Below, one piece after another: positions 11,323 through 18,552 of a stretch of DNA of 18,659 nt; the first letter of the stretch is position 1; every line of letters begins with the position of its first letter. The position numbers and the translations under genes are program-made. This DNA comes from CAYQJC01 sp964417825 (GTDB lineage: Bacteria; Patescibacteriota; Minisyncoccia; Minisyncoccales; CG1-02-41-26). The stretch is from the NCBI GenBank assembly GCA_964417825.1, contig CAYQJC010000008.1, forward strand, positions 1-18,659. Direction: 5' to 3'. A model generated the notes under the pieces. The model did not search any database. It worked only from the letters and a program-made list of their open reading frames with translations, and was not told the origin of the DNA.

Positions 11323-11880
11323 ATGGGAAGTAAATTAAGAGAAGACTCTTTGCTTTACAAGATTTTAGCTTACTTAGGAGAAACTTCAGTAGGCCTTTTA
11401 AGTTTGGGGGCCACTATAGCAATTGACCCTCACCGTTTTTTAAAGAGGGAAGGACCGTTTGGTAGTTATTCCAAGCCCCAACTATCTAAAAAGATTTCTT
11501 ATTTGAGAAGAAGCAGGTATTTTCGATATGAACACAATAAGCTTTATCTCACTCAAGAAGGAAGAGAGAAGATTATTAAATTGATAGTTCAAAAAAGAAA
11601 TAAAGGAAAAGTTAAAGAATGGGATGGCAAATGGCGAGGAATTATTTTCGATGTCCCTGAAGCAAAAAGAAAAGACAGAAATTTCTTAAGGAGAGAACTC
11701 CACCAGATGGGATTTAAAGAACTCCAAAAAAGCGTCTGGGTTTCGCCTTATGATTTTGAAAAAGAATTGAAAATCTTGCTCCGATTATGGAAAAGAGATT
11801 TCAGTGGAGACATAAGATTTTTAATAATAGATAAAATAGATAATGATTTAGATCTTAAAAAATACTTTTCCCTTGATTAA
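11323..11880 (+). CDS. Winged-helix/Cas2-like fusion protein (PaaX-type)
   Basis: A 185-aa protein in two parts. Residues about 8-90 are a winged-helix DNA-binding domain (YSKPQLSKKISYLRRSRYFRYEHNKLYLTQEGREKI). Residues about 103-185 match the ferredoxin-like fold shared by Cas2 and the central domain of PaaX repressors: WRGIIFDVPEAKRKDRNF with Asp110 at the end of strand 1, where Cas2 has its catalytic Asp, then LRRELHQMGFKELQKSVWVSPY and the strand IRFLIID. No cas1 or CRISPR array is in the window. It could be a repressor, a nuclease, or a recombination accessory protein. It is enclosed by 38-bp inverted repeats and stands alone. No SD; the start at 11323 is the first ATG of the frame that begins the conserved region. 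Confidence 0.8.
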   Translation: MGSKLREDSLLYKILAYLGETSVGLLSLGATIAIDPHRFLKREGPFGSYSKPQLSKKISYLRRSRYFRYEHNKLYLTQEGREKIIKLIVQKRNKGKVKEWDGKWRGIIFDVPEAKRKDRNFLRRELHQMGFKELQKSVWVSPYDFEKELKILLRLWKRDFSGDIRFLIIDKIDNDLDLKKYFSLD

Positions 11881-11906
11881 TCACCGTTGTTAGATGGCTT
11901 ATTAAG

Positions 11907-11944
11907 TCTACCATTATGTGCGGTCGTCAACAATGGTAGAAAAT
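11907..11944 (-). repeat. Right terminal inverted repeat (38 bp)
   Basis: Reverse complement of the left repeat with two mismatches (opposite 11287 and 11291). It also is a partial palindrome (TCTACCATTAT against ACAATGGTAGA). A T/C-rich tract of about 40 nt follows (11944-11986), so as RNA the hairpin plus T-run could also end transcription of the enclosed gene. Confidence 0.9.
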
Positions 11945-12031
11945 TTGGTTTTTCCTTTCTTTGTTTCTTTCCTTTTCCTTTTTTTTAGAAGTGGTAAAAT
12001 ATGGTAAAGGTCAGGGTTTAGTAAAAATACT

Positions 12032-12379
12032 ATGAAAAAAGTATTTGGGTGGTTACTTTTAATAATAGGAGTTCTAATAATTGGGTGGGGGGTTTGGGCT
12101 TCTTATAACATTTTCACTGCCAAAAAGCCACCTTATGAGCTTTTTAAAACTCAACAAGGAATAGAAGTTTCTTTTCCTCAAGGGGAGGTATCAGAGAGCC
12201 TCCAACAGCAGGCCCAACAACAAACCCAACAAGCCATCCGAGAGCAGCTTGAAAGGATGCTACCTTCAGATCTTTTGCCAAAACTTTTTAACTTAATCAG
12301 CTGGTCAATTTTTGTAGGTATTCTGATTTTTGCTGGTGGCAGGATTGCCTCTTTGGGCATTCAACTTTTAAAGAGTTAA
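12032..12379 (+). CDS. Two-helix membrane protein, first gene of the Clp-like operon
   Basis: A 115-aa protein of unknown family. Transmembrane helices at about 5-25 and 86-112 flank a loop (26-85) with a glutamine-rich helical stretch (SLQQQAQQQTQQAIREQLERM, 56-76). The loop is most likely outside the membrane if the short basic N-terminus stays inside. It starts 88 nt after the right repeat and is followed after 6 nt by the next membrane gene, so it belongs to the operon of the membrane-anchored AAA+ ATPase. A TAAAAT sequence (11995-12000) could be a -10 box, but no convincing -35 is seen. No SD. Confidence 0.65.
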   Translation: MKKVFGWLLLIIGVLIIGWGVWASYNIFTAKKPPYELFKTQQGIEVSFPQGEVSESLQQQAQQQTQQAIREQLERMLPSDLLPKLFNLISWSIFVGILIFAGGRIASLGIQLLKS

Positions 12380-12385
12380 ATCTAA

Positions 12386-12784
12386 ATGGAAAAGGCCTCT
12401 TCCAAAAGAAATATAATTTTTTTGTGGTTAGCTTGGCATTTTTGGGAAGCTCCCAAAGGAATTTTAAAGGCATTCAAAAATTTTTTAGTTTTTAATTTCA
12501 ATTTCTTTTCAATCCCACTTTTAGCCAAAACCCTATTTTCTCATTGGAGAAGGTACATTGAGCGCTATCCTCGGGGGTTTGACATTAAGGGTTGGCTTAA
12601 CGCTTTTGTTGGTAATATGATTTCAAGATGTTTGGGAGCTTTCGTTAGAATTGTTACTATTTTAATCGGTTTAATTGTTGAACTTTTTATTCTCCTGGGA
12701 GGAATTGTGGCATTTTTAGTTTGGATATTTTTGCCACTTTTTCTCCTTTTAGGTTTTTATTTTGGAATTCGCCTTTTAATATAA
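12386..12784 (+). CDS. Membrane protein of unknown function, partner gene of the Clp-like ATPase
   Basis: A 132-aa protein with a long hydrophobic C-terminal half (about 84-131) that can form two helices and an N-terminal aromatic amphipathic segment (IIFLWLAWHFWEAPKGI). The linker KTLFSHWRRYIERYPRGFDIKGWLNAFVGNMISRCLGAF (48-86) is rich in Arg and Trp, looks conserved-domain-like, and probably lies at the cytoplasmic membrane face. I cannot name the family. Gaps of 6 nt before and 13 nt after place it in one operon with the AAA+ gene, so a membrane complex with that ATPase is plausible but not shown. Confidence 0.65.
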   Translation: MEKASSKRNIIFLWLAWHFWEAPKGILKAFKNFLVFNFNFFSIPLLAKTLFSHWRRYIERYPRGFDIKGWLNAFVGNMISRCLGAFVRIVTILIGLIVELFILLGGIVAFLVWIFLPLFLLLGFYFGIRLLI

Positions 12785-12797
12785 CAATTGAAACTAA

Positions 12798-15347
12798 ATG
12801 AATTTCAACTTAAAAAAAACTGGAATTTATCAGGCAATAAAATGGGGCAAGAACCCAATATTCAAATTTAGAAGATTTTTCAAGATACTATTTTTTATTC
12901 TTGCTTTAACACTTTTTGTTTTTTTTAGTTTCAGTAAACTAACCGGAGGTTTTAATGAAAAAAGCTTAGAAAAAATTTTAGGCGGGGCGATTCTAACCCT
13001 AACTTTAGGAATTTGTTTTTGGGAACTTAATTTATTCTTCAATTCAACACTTAAAAATCCTAAACTAAAGCATTCAATTTCTGATGCTTTATTGCAACCA
13101 ACAGAGTTTAATTTCGCCGATTTTCTAAGCTACCAAGCAGCTCAGATTTGTTATAAAGCTCTTCGTTGGGCGAAAAAGAAAAAATTTAAAAACCCTCCGG
13201 TTTCAGTTTTACTTTACTTTTTGGCTAACCCAAGAATAAAAGAAATAGAATTTGTGTTTGGTCGAGGAGGAATTAGTTTCTCTCAACTAAAAAAAGAGCT
13301 AAAAAAAGAATTTTTAAAAAGTGAAGATGAAAAAGAAAAATCAAATTATAGCTTCCAAGAAATAATTTTTAAAGCAGCCAGAATTGCTCGAGACCGAGGA
13401 AAAGAAAGAATTGGAGTGAGTGATCTTTTAATAAGTTTTTCCCAATCAGATGAGTTTTTTAAAAAGTTTTTGGTTCTCAGCGATTTAAAATCAGAAGATA
13501 TCAAAAATTTAGTTGACTGGTATGAGAGATTTCAGGAGAAAATAAATCGGGAGAAGAAATTTTGGGAATATGAAAATCTCCTTAAAAAAGGTTCAATTGG
13601 CAAGGGCTGGGCAGCTGGCTACACTATAACCTTAGACAAGTACAGTTGGGATTTAACAGAAAGATTAAGAAAAGCTGGTTTTAGAGAGATTGTTGGCCAT
13701 CAAAAAGAAATTCGTCAGGTTGAGAGAATTTTGGAGAAAAAAGAAATAAATAACGTTTTATTAGTAGGGGAACCGGGGACGGGTAGAAGGAGTATTGTTG
13801 AAGCTTTAGCCCAAAGGGTTTTTTTCGGCAAGAGCTCGCCTTCTTTAAACTATAAGAGAATTTTAGATTTCGATATTACTGCCTTATGCGCTGAAATTAC
13901 TTCTTTTGAGGAAGCAGAGGCAGTTTTAGATCAGTGTTTTGCTGAGGCAGTAAGAGCAGGGAATGTAATTTTAGTTATTGAAAAATTCCATAATTTTGTT
14001 TCAGAAAAACCCAAACCGGGTACAGTCGATATTTCTGGAATTCTCGCTCGTTATCTACCCCTCAGCAGTTTCCAAATTATTGCTATAACCAATTATCAGG
14101 GCCTTCATCAAATTGTTGAAAGAAATCCAGCAATTTTGAATCTGTTTGAGAAAGTTGAAGTTTCAGAGATTTCTGATGAAGAAACCTTAGAATTTTTAGA
14201 GAACTATGTTCCTTTTTTCGAAAGAAAACACCAAAAATTTATAAGCTACAAGGCTTTAAGAGAGATTTTAAAGATGGGTTCTCGTTATATGCCAGAGATT
14301 CCCTTTCCAGAAAAAGCTCTTCGACTCTTAGACGAAGCGATGAGCTTTCTGGCTTTACACAAAAAAGAACTAGTTTTAACCCAAGAGCACATCAAAGAAG
14401 TTGTTTCAGAGAAGATTGAAATTCCCCTAGGAGAACTTGAGAGAAAAGAAAAAGAAAAATTATTGAATCTGGAAAAATTGATTCACCAAAGGATTATCGA
14501 TCAAGAAGAGGCAGTTCGGGAAGTAAGTGCTGCCTTGAGAAGAGCTAGAGCAGAGGTTCAGGTAAGAAGAGGACCAATCGGAGCATTTCTCTTTTTGGGG
14601 CCAACTGGCGTGGGAAAAACTGAAACTTCAAAGGCCTTGAGCGCCATTTATTTTGGCTCAGAGGAAAGAATGATAAGGTTAGATATGTCAGAATTTCAGA
14701 ACCTCGATGATATTAAAAGATTAATTGGTCAAGAAGGTCAGGAAGGGCTTTTAACTACTCCTGTAAGAGAAAATCCTTTCAGCTTGGTGTTGCTTGATGA
14801 AATTGAAAAGGCCCATCCCAATATCCTAAATTTATTTTTGCAAGTTCTTGATGAAGGATGGGTCACCGATGGTTTTGGGAGAAAAATTGATTTTCGTAAT
14901 ACTATCATTATTGCCACCAGCAATGCGGGAGCAGAAGTGATTAGAGAGGATATTGCTAAAGACAAAAAATTAGATATCATCAAGGAAGATCTTTTGGACT
15001 ATCTTTTCAAAAAAGGAATTTTCCGACCGGAATTTATTAATCGTTTTGATGCAATAGTAGTTTTCAAGCCTTTAACTAAAGAAAATCTTTTAGATATCGC
15101 CCAGTTAATGCTTAAAAAGTTGGCGGAAAATCTAAGAGATAAGGGAGTAGAATTTGAGATCACCCAAGAATTAAAGAAGAAAATTGTTGAACTTAGCTAT
15201 TCCCCAGAATTTGGAGCACGAGAGATGCGGAGAGTAATCCAAGATAAAGTAGAAAATATTTTGGCAAATGCTCTTTTAAGTGGTAAACTTAAAAGAGGCA
15301 ATAAAGTAAAGGTTAATCCAAAAGATTTTAGCTTGGTAATTGAATAA
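12798..15347 (+). CDS. Membrane-anchored Clp/Hsp100-like AAA+ ATPase with degenerate first ATPase domain
   Basis: An 849-aa protein of the ClpA/B/C class. Two transmembrane helices at about 26-46 and 58-80 replace a soluble N-terminus; residues about 105-245 resemble a diverged Clp N domain. D1 (about 285-455) has a broken Walker A, GEPGTGRRS (324-332; Arg for Lys), and Walker B ending IEK (394-396) instead of DE. D2 (about 590-849) is intact for ATP use: GPTGVGKTE (601-609), LLDEIEKAH (665-673), TSNAG (707-711), Arg finger in RPEFINRF (743-750) and sensor-2 GAR (806-808). The D2 pore loop (APPGYVGYEEGG in ClpB) is shortened to QEGQEG without an aromatic, and no ClpP-docking tripeptide is seen. 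Threading-type unfolding is therefore doubtful. No SD; overlaps the next gene. Confidence 0.9.
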   Translation: MNFNLKKTGIYQAIKWGKNPIFKFRRFFKILFFILALTLFVFFSFSKLTGGFNEKSLEKILGGAILTLTLGICFWELNLFFNSTLKNPKLKHSISDALLQPTEFNFADFLSYQAAQICYKALRWAKKKKFKNPPVSVLLYFLANPRIKEIEFVFGRGGISFSQLKKELKKEFLKSEDEKEKSNYSFQEIIFKAARIARDRGKERIGVSDLLISFSQSDEFFKKFLVLSDLKSEDIKNLVDWYERFQEKINREKKFWEYENLLKKGSIGKGWAAGYTITLDKYSWDLTERLRKAGFREIVGHQKEIRQVERILEKKEINNVLLVGEPGTGRRSIVEALAQRVFFGKSSPSLNYKRILDFDITALCAEITSFEEAEAVLDQCFAEAVRAGNVILVIEKFHNFVSEKPKPGTVDISGILARYLPLSSFQIIAITNYQGLHQIVERNPAILNLFEKVEVSEISDEETLEFLENYVPFFERKHQKFISYKALREILKMGSRYMPEIPFPEKALRLLDEAMSFLALHKKELVLTQEHIKEVVSEKIEIPLGELERKEKEKLLNLEKLIHQRIIDQEEAVREVSAALRRARAEVQVRRGPIGAFLFLGPTGVGKTETSKALSAIYFGSEERMIRLDMSEFQNLDDIKRLIGQEGQEGLLTTPVRENPFSLVLLDEIEKAHPNILNLFLQVLDEGWVTDGFGRKIDFRNTIIIATSNAGAEVIREDIAKDKKLDIIKEDLLDYLFKKGIFRPEFINRFDAIVVFKPLTKENLLDIAQLMLKKLAENLRDKGVEFEITQELKKKIVELSYSPEFGAREMRRVIQDKVENILANALLSGKLKRGNKVKVNPKDFSLVIE

Positions 15348-16395
15348 TATGCTCCGAATTAAAATTTTAGTTCCGATTATCGCTACAGTGGCAGCGGCGG
15401 CAGTTGTTGGATTGCTTGCTTTCCAAATTTGGAATCCTTCTTGGAATCCTTTTGGCTTATCTCCTCAACAGCGGTTAGATGAAGCGATAGCAAATTTATT
15501 TTTAGCTGAAACCTTTAAAACAGATGGTTTCCTTGATTTTGAGATCAAAACTGAAGAAGAACCAGAAAATTTTATAATTTCCTTCCGTTTCTCAACAAAG
15601 GTGGATAAAAAAGAGCCGGAAAATACTAAAACCGAAGGGAGTTATAATTTGGGATTTGGTGAGCAAGGATTCGAAATTTCAATAGCCGGGGACATAAAAA
15701 CAATCGGAGAAGATTTTTATTTTAAAATAACTTCTTTACCGGATTTTCCCTTATTGAGCGTTATGCTAAAAGGATTAGAAAATCAATGGATAAAAATTGA
15801 TAAAGAGACGCTGGCAAAAACAAGAGGGGAAAAAATAGAAGATTTAGAACAAAAGAAGGAAGAACAAAAAAAGCTCTGGCAAGATTTAACCAGTCTTTTT
15901 AAAAGAAGAAAAATGTTTGAAGTTAAAGAAAAATTAAAAGGAGAAGAAATTGATAGAGAAAAAACCTTGCATTTATTGGTTAAAGTACGAAGGGAAGAAT
16001 TAAGAACTTTAATTCCAGAATTATTGAAGATAATTGAGAGATATAGTACAGAGGAGCAAAAAGTTGAACTTCAGGAGTTTTTGAAAGATTTTCCTCAAAA
16101 ATTCGATGAAGTTTATGATAAAGTGGGAGAGATAAATTTTGAGGTTTGGATAAGCAAAAAAGATAATTATCTAAAAAAGTTAAAAGGGGAAAAAGAATTT
16201 GATCTAAGTAAATTTGAACAATTTCAAACCTCATCTATAAAAGAAGGAAAGATTAAAATCAAATTCGATGCAAGATTTTCTCTGTTTAATCAAAAAATGA
16301 AAATTGAGATACCAGAGAGCTTTAAGAAATTAGATGAAGTTTTTCCCCAAATCCCGGGAGGGGGATCATTACCTTTGTTTTTGCCCGGAAAATAG
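15340..16395 (+). CDS. Membrane-tethered extracytoplasmic protein of unknown function
   Basis: A 351-aa protein with one N-terminal transmembrane segment (about 9-28, alanine/valine-rich, no lipobox Cys) and a large remainder expected outside. The body alternates beta-strand-like sections (about 60-150 and 280-335: FLDFEIKTEEE, GFEISIAGDIKTIGEDFYFKI, GKIKIKFDARFSLF) with a charged helical middle (about 155-260). The overall layout recalls LppX/LolA-like lipoprotein folds, but I cannot assign it. It overlaps the AAA+ gene by 8 nt from the ATG at 15340; a second ATG at 15349 leaves a 1-nt gap. Either way, translational coupling to the ATPase is likely, so this may be its outward-facing partner. 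Confidence 0.75.
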   Translation: MNNMLRIKILVPIIATVAAAAVVGLLAFQIWNPSWNPFGLSPQQRLDEAIANLFLAETFKTDGFLDFEIKTEEEPENFIISFRFSTKVDKKEPENTKTEGSYNLGFGEQGFEISIAGDIKTIGEDFYFKITSLPDFPLLSVMLKGLENQWIKIDKETLAKTRGEKIEDLEQKKEEQKKLWQDLTSLFKRRKMFEVKEKLKGEEIDREKTLHLLVKVRREELRTLIPELLKIIERYSTEEQKVELQEFLKDFPQKFDEVYDKVGEINFEVWISKKDNYLKKLKGEKEFDLSKFEQFQTSSIKEGKIKIKFDARFSLFNQKMKIEIPESFKKLDEVFPQIPGGGSLPLFLPGK

Positions 16396-16422
16396 AGATT
16401 TATAATATAACAATAAAACCTT

Positions 16423-16456
16423 TTAAAAGAGGGCTCATTTTTCCCTCTTTTAATTT
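16423..16456 (+). terminator. Terminator of the membrane operon
   Basis: TTAAAAGAGGG (16423-16433) pairs with CCCTCTTTTAA (16443-16453) around a 9-nt loop; the Ts of the 3' arm plus TTT serve as the T-tract. The next -35 box begins right behind it. Confidence 0.7.
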
Positions 16457-16483
16457 GACAAATTTTTTCTATCGATGTATAGT
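16455..16483 (+). promoter_or_regulatory. Sortase promoter, leaderless arrangement
   Basis: TTGACA (16455-16460), 17-nt spacer, TATAGT (16478-16483). The expected start is at about 16490-16491 and the sortase ATG is at 16491. Confidence 0.7.
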
Positions 16484-16490
16484 ATAAAAT

Positions 16491-17105
16491 ATGAGAAAGT
16501 TAAAAAGTTTTTATAAACCTTTTGTTTTTTTCTTTCTAATTAGTTTTTTAATTTTTAACTGGAGTGATATTTCTCCACTATTTTACTATTTTAATTTTCG
16601 AGTGATTAAAACAGGAATTTTCCCTTTATTCGATTGGCTAGGCCCCCAAGGAATAGAAATTAGCTATCCAGAACAAGAAAATATTATTAAAATTCCCAAA
16701 TTGAAGATCAAAGCGCCTATCCTTTCCGCTGGGAAAGAAAATAAACAATCGTTCCAGAATCTTTTAGAAAAAGGAGTTTTACATTATCCCACTTCGGCTT
16801 TGCCAGGCCAAAAAGGAGTAACTGTAATTTTAGGACATAGTGCCCCTCCTGGTTGGCCAAAAATAAATTATGATTGGGTATTTAGTAATTTAAAAGAACT
16901 TGAAAAGGGAGATAGGATTTATATCTACTTTAATCATCGAAGATTTACCTATCAAATTGAAGATAAATTCTTCTTAGAGAGAGGAGAAGAAGTTCCCCAG
17001 CTCAACGGATTGACAAATTCTAAATCTGAGTTAGTATTATTAAGTTGTTGGCCTCCGGGGAAATCTCAAAAAAGAATTGCCATAAAAGCAATACTAATAA
17101 ATTAA
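16491..17105 (+). CDS. Sortase family transpeptidase
   Basis: A 204-aa cysteine transpeptidase that cleaves a C-terminal sorting signal and links the protein to the cell wall or to another subunit. Seen: an N-terminal membrane segment (about 10-24), a beta-barrel start IIKIPKLKIKAPIL (65-78), the catalytic His in LGHSAPPGWP (His116), and the catalytic Cys in LVLLSCWPPG (Cys186) with Arg195 nine residues later, the usual sortase triad. The -2 residue is Leu-Ser-Cys rather than the common TxTC. The class cannot be fixed. Its mRNA is probably leaderless. The gene 12 nt downstream encodes a secreted single-pass protein that is a natural substrate candidate. Confidence 0.92.
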   Translation: MRKLKSFYKPFVFFFLISFLIFNWSDISPLFYYFNFRVIKTGIFPLFDWLGPQGIEISYPEQENIIKIPKLKIKAPILSAGKENKQSFQNLLEKGVLHYPTSALPGQKGVTVILGHSAPPGWPKINYDWVFSNLKELEKGDRIYIYFNHRRFTYQIEDKFFLERGEEVPQLNGLTNSKSELVLLSCWPPGKSQKRIAIKAILIN

Positions 17106-17117
17106 TTTTTTAAAAAT

Positions 17118-17852
17118 ATGACAGAAAAAATTTCCAGAGTTAACTTAATATTAGCTTTAATATTCTTAAGTATTCTAGTGCTTTATCCTATTTTAATCAA
17201 AGCAGATTCTGGTGAAGTGGAGTTGGAGGTTAAAAAGCAAGTTCGAAACCTTACTCGAGGAGATACCAGGTGGTACAAAGCAATTACTGCTCAACCATCA
17301 GATGTTTTACTTTTTCGGATAGAAACCAAATCAATCGGGCAGGTTAGAGCTGAAGATATAATGGTCAGAGATGTTCTCCCTCAGGATATAATTTATTTAG
17401 GTGAATTAAAAGTAGACTACAGTTCAAAAACTGGGAACGTTAGTACTGAGGCGATCAATATAGGGGATTTAGAACCCAATGGCTGGAGGGTGATTAGCTT
17501 TAAAGCCCAAGTGGCTTCCTCCGATAATTTCAAAGTGAGAAAGACGAACTTAATTAATACTGCTTTGGTCTACAATGAAGAGGTTTCAGAGACAGCCACT
17601 TGTAAAGTTACGGTGATTAAAGAGACAGCTCCAGAAGTTCCTACTGAAGTTGAGACCGGGATTACAAGTGGAATTTTGAATTCAATTTTATTACCTCTAG
17701 GCATATCAATCTTTGGAGTTTGGATTTTTAGATCTAAATTAATTGGCTTAGACAAATGGGTAGAAGAGAGGAAGCAAGAAATAGATGAATATCGAGCAAA
17801 AAAGAAGTTAAAGAAAGAAATTAACCGTCTCAAAGGAAAAGGCACTCTCTAA
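17118..17852 (+). CDS. Secreted single-pass surface protein with DUF11-like domain, candidate sortase substrate
   Basis: A 244-aa protein. A signal segment (about 8-30, ending IKADS) precedes an extracytoplasmic domain (31-165) with the look of DUF11-type beta-sandwich repeats: LRF-type strand VLLFRIETKSIGQVRAEDIMVRDVLPQDIIYLG, then INIGDLEPNGWRVISFKAQV and NTALVYNEEVSETATCKVTV. A proline/glutamate linker (170-178), the sequence VETG (178-181), a membrane helix (184-204) and an unusually long 40-aa basic/acidic cytoplasmic tail follow. VETG sits where an LPxTG signal would, but the tail is longer than in normal sorting signals, so permanent membrane anchoring is the alternative. It lies 12 nt behind the sortase and shares its transcript. 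No SD. Confidence 0.75.
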   Translation: MTEKISRVNLILALIFLSILVLYPILIKADSGEVELEVKKQVRNLTRGDTRWYKAITAQPSDVLLFRIETKSIGQVRAEDIMVRDVLPQDIIYLGELKVDYSSKTGNVSTEAINIGDLEPNGWRVISFKAQVASSDNFKVRKTNLINTALVYNEEVSETATCKVTVIKETAPEVPTEVETGITSGILNSILLPLGISIFGVWIFRSKLIGLDKWVEERKQEIDEYRAKKKLKKEINRLKGKGTL

Positions 17853-17855
17853 CTT

Positions 17856-17888
17856 CAAGCTTACAGAGACCCGGTCTCTGTAAGCTTG
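17856..17888. repeat. 33-nt perfect palindrome
   Basis: CAAGCTTACAGAGACC (17856-17871) and GGTCTCTGTAAGCTTG (17873-17888) are exact reverse complements around one base. It starts 3 nt after a stop codon. No T-tract follows; a conventional terminator comes 17 nt later. Confidence 0.92.
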
Positions 17889-17905
17889 GTAATTTATTGA
17901 TTCTG

Positions 17906-17927
17906 AACCGCTTTTAAGCGGTTTTTT
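17906..17927 (+). terminator. Terminator of the sortase operon
   Basis: AACCGCTT (17906-17913) pairs with AAGCGGTT (17916-17923), with Ts at 17922-17927 and a short T-rich loop. Confidence 0.85.
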
Positions 17928-18025
17928 AATTCTGTTAATAAATTGTGGACAATATTGAAGCTAAAAAGGATTTTTTCCTTATTTTTCGTGAAAAAACAAT
18001 ATTTCCCTCAGTGGTGAATTTGTGG

Positions 18026-18088
18026 TTGACTTTGGAGCAAAATAGAGGGAAAATGGAAATAGATGGGAAATTGTGGAAAAGTGTGGGA
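18026..18088 (+). promoter_or_regulatory. mraZ promoter region with four MraZ-type operator boxes
   Basis: TTGACT (18026-18031), 17-nt spacer, GAAAAT (18049-18054) is a possible promoter. Overlapping and just downstream are four boxes at exact 10-nt spacing: TGGAA (18054), TGGGA (18064), TGGAA (18074), TGGGA (18084). TGGGA-type direct repeats every 10 nt are the known MraZ binding sites, so autorepression is expected. The boxes are clear; the promoter is weaker. The 180-nt gap before mraZ holds no gene. Confidence 0.7.
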
Positions 18089-18113
18089 TAACTTAGTCAA
18101 ATTGTGAATAACT

Positions 18114-18545
18114 ATGTTTCTTGGAGAATACACTTATAAAATAGATGACAAAAAACGATTAGCTATTCCTACTAAGTTTCGTCAGCTTTTAGGTAAAAAA
18201 GCAGTGATTACTCGGGGGCTTGATAATTGTTTATTTTTGTATCCTCAAAAAGATTGGAAAGAATTAGCAGAGAAACTTGCTAAATTGCCTTTGTCTCAAG
18301 CAGATGCCAGAGGGTTTGTCAGAATTATGTTGGCAGGCGCCATGGAAGTTAAGATGGATAGTTTGGGAAGGATATTAATTCCAGATTACTTAAAAAAATA
18401 TGCTGGATTGCAAAAGAAAGTGGTGGTGGCTGGGCTTTATAACCGAATTGAAATTTGGGATGAAGCTAAATGGCAAATTTACAAACAGAAAACCGAGAAA
18501 GAGGCAGGGGACATTGCTGAAAGATTAAAGGAATTAGGAATATAA
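18114..18545 (+). CDS. mraZ: Transcriptional regulator MraZ
   Basis: A 143-aa DNA-binding protein that usually represses the division and cell-wall (dcw) gene cluster of which it is the first gene. Two tandem AbrB/SpoVT-like swapped-hairpin motifs are present: DDKKRLAIPTKFR (11-23; Lys where Gly is usual) and DSLGRILIPDYL (82-93, canonical), plus the typical start MFLGEYTYKIDDK and ITRGLDNCLFLYP (32-44). Length is normal. No SD before ATG 18114. Four regularly spaced operator boxes upstream support autoregulation. rsmH would be the expected next gene, but the window ends. Confidence 0.96.
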   Translation: MFLGEYTYKIDDKKRLAIPTKFRQLLGKKAVITRGLDNCLFLYPQKDWKELAEKLAKLPLSQADARGFVRIMLAGAMEVKMDSLGRILIPDYLKKYAGLQKKVVVAGLYNRIEIWDEAKWQIYKQKTEKEAGDIAERLKELGI

Positions 18546-18552
18546 AAATTAT

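Larger units (their letters stand above)
11259..11944 (+). mobile_element. 686-bp unit bounded by 38-bp inverted repeats, carrying a PaaX/Cas2-like gene
   Basis: Left repeat 11259-11296 and right repeat 11907-11944 are reverse complements at 36 of 38 positions, with the outer 28 identical. Between them is a single gene (11323-11880) on the plus strand. The architecture is that of a small transposable unit, and the upstream tRNA remnant fits a recombination-prone site. No transposase family is recognised and no direct target duplication is evident, so mobility is inferred from structure only. Confidence 0.6.

Noticed and set aside
11087..11338. An 83-aa frame beginning inside tRNA-Val
   Set aside because: It starts in the tRNA, runs through the tRNA remnant and the inverted repeat, and has low-complexity content without domain features.
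12830..13042. Minus-strand 70-aa frame under the start of the Clp-like gene
   Set aside because: Shadow of the membrane-helix coding region, with no promoter, SD or domain.
17944..18111. DnaA-box-like sites (TGTGGACAA at 17944, TGTGAATAA at 18103) suggesting an origin
   Set aside because: Only two, one imperfect, in a GTG-rich region better explained by MraZ boxes; no dnaA/dnaN, no AT-rich unwinding element pattern.
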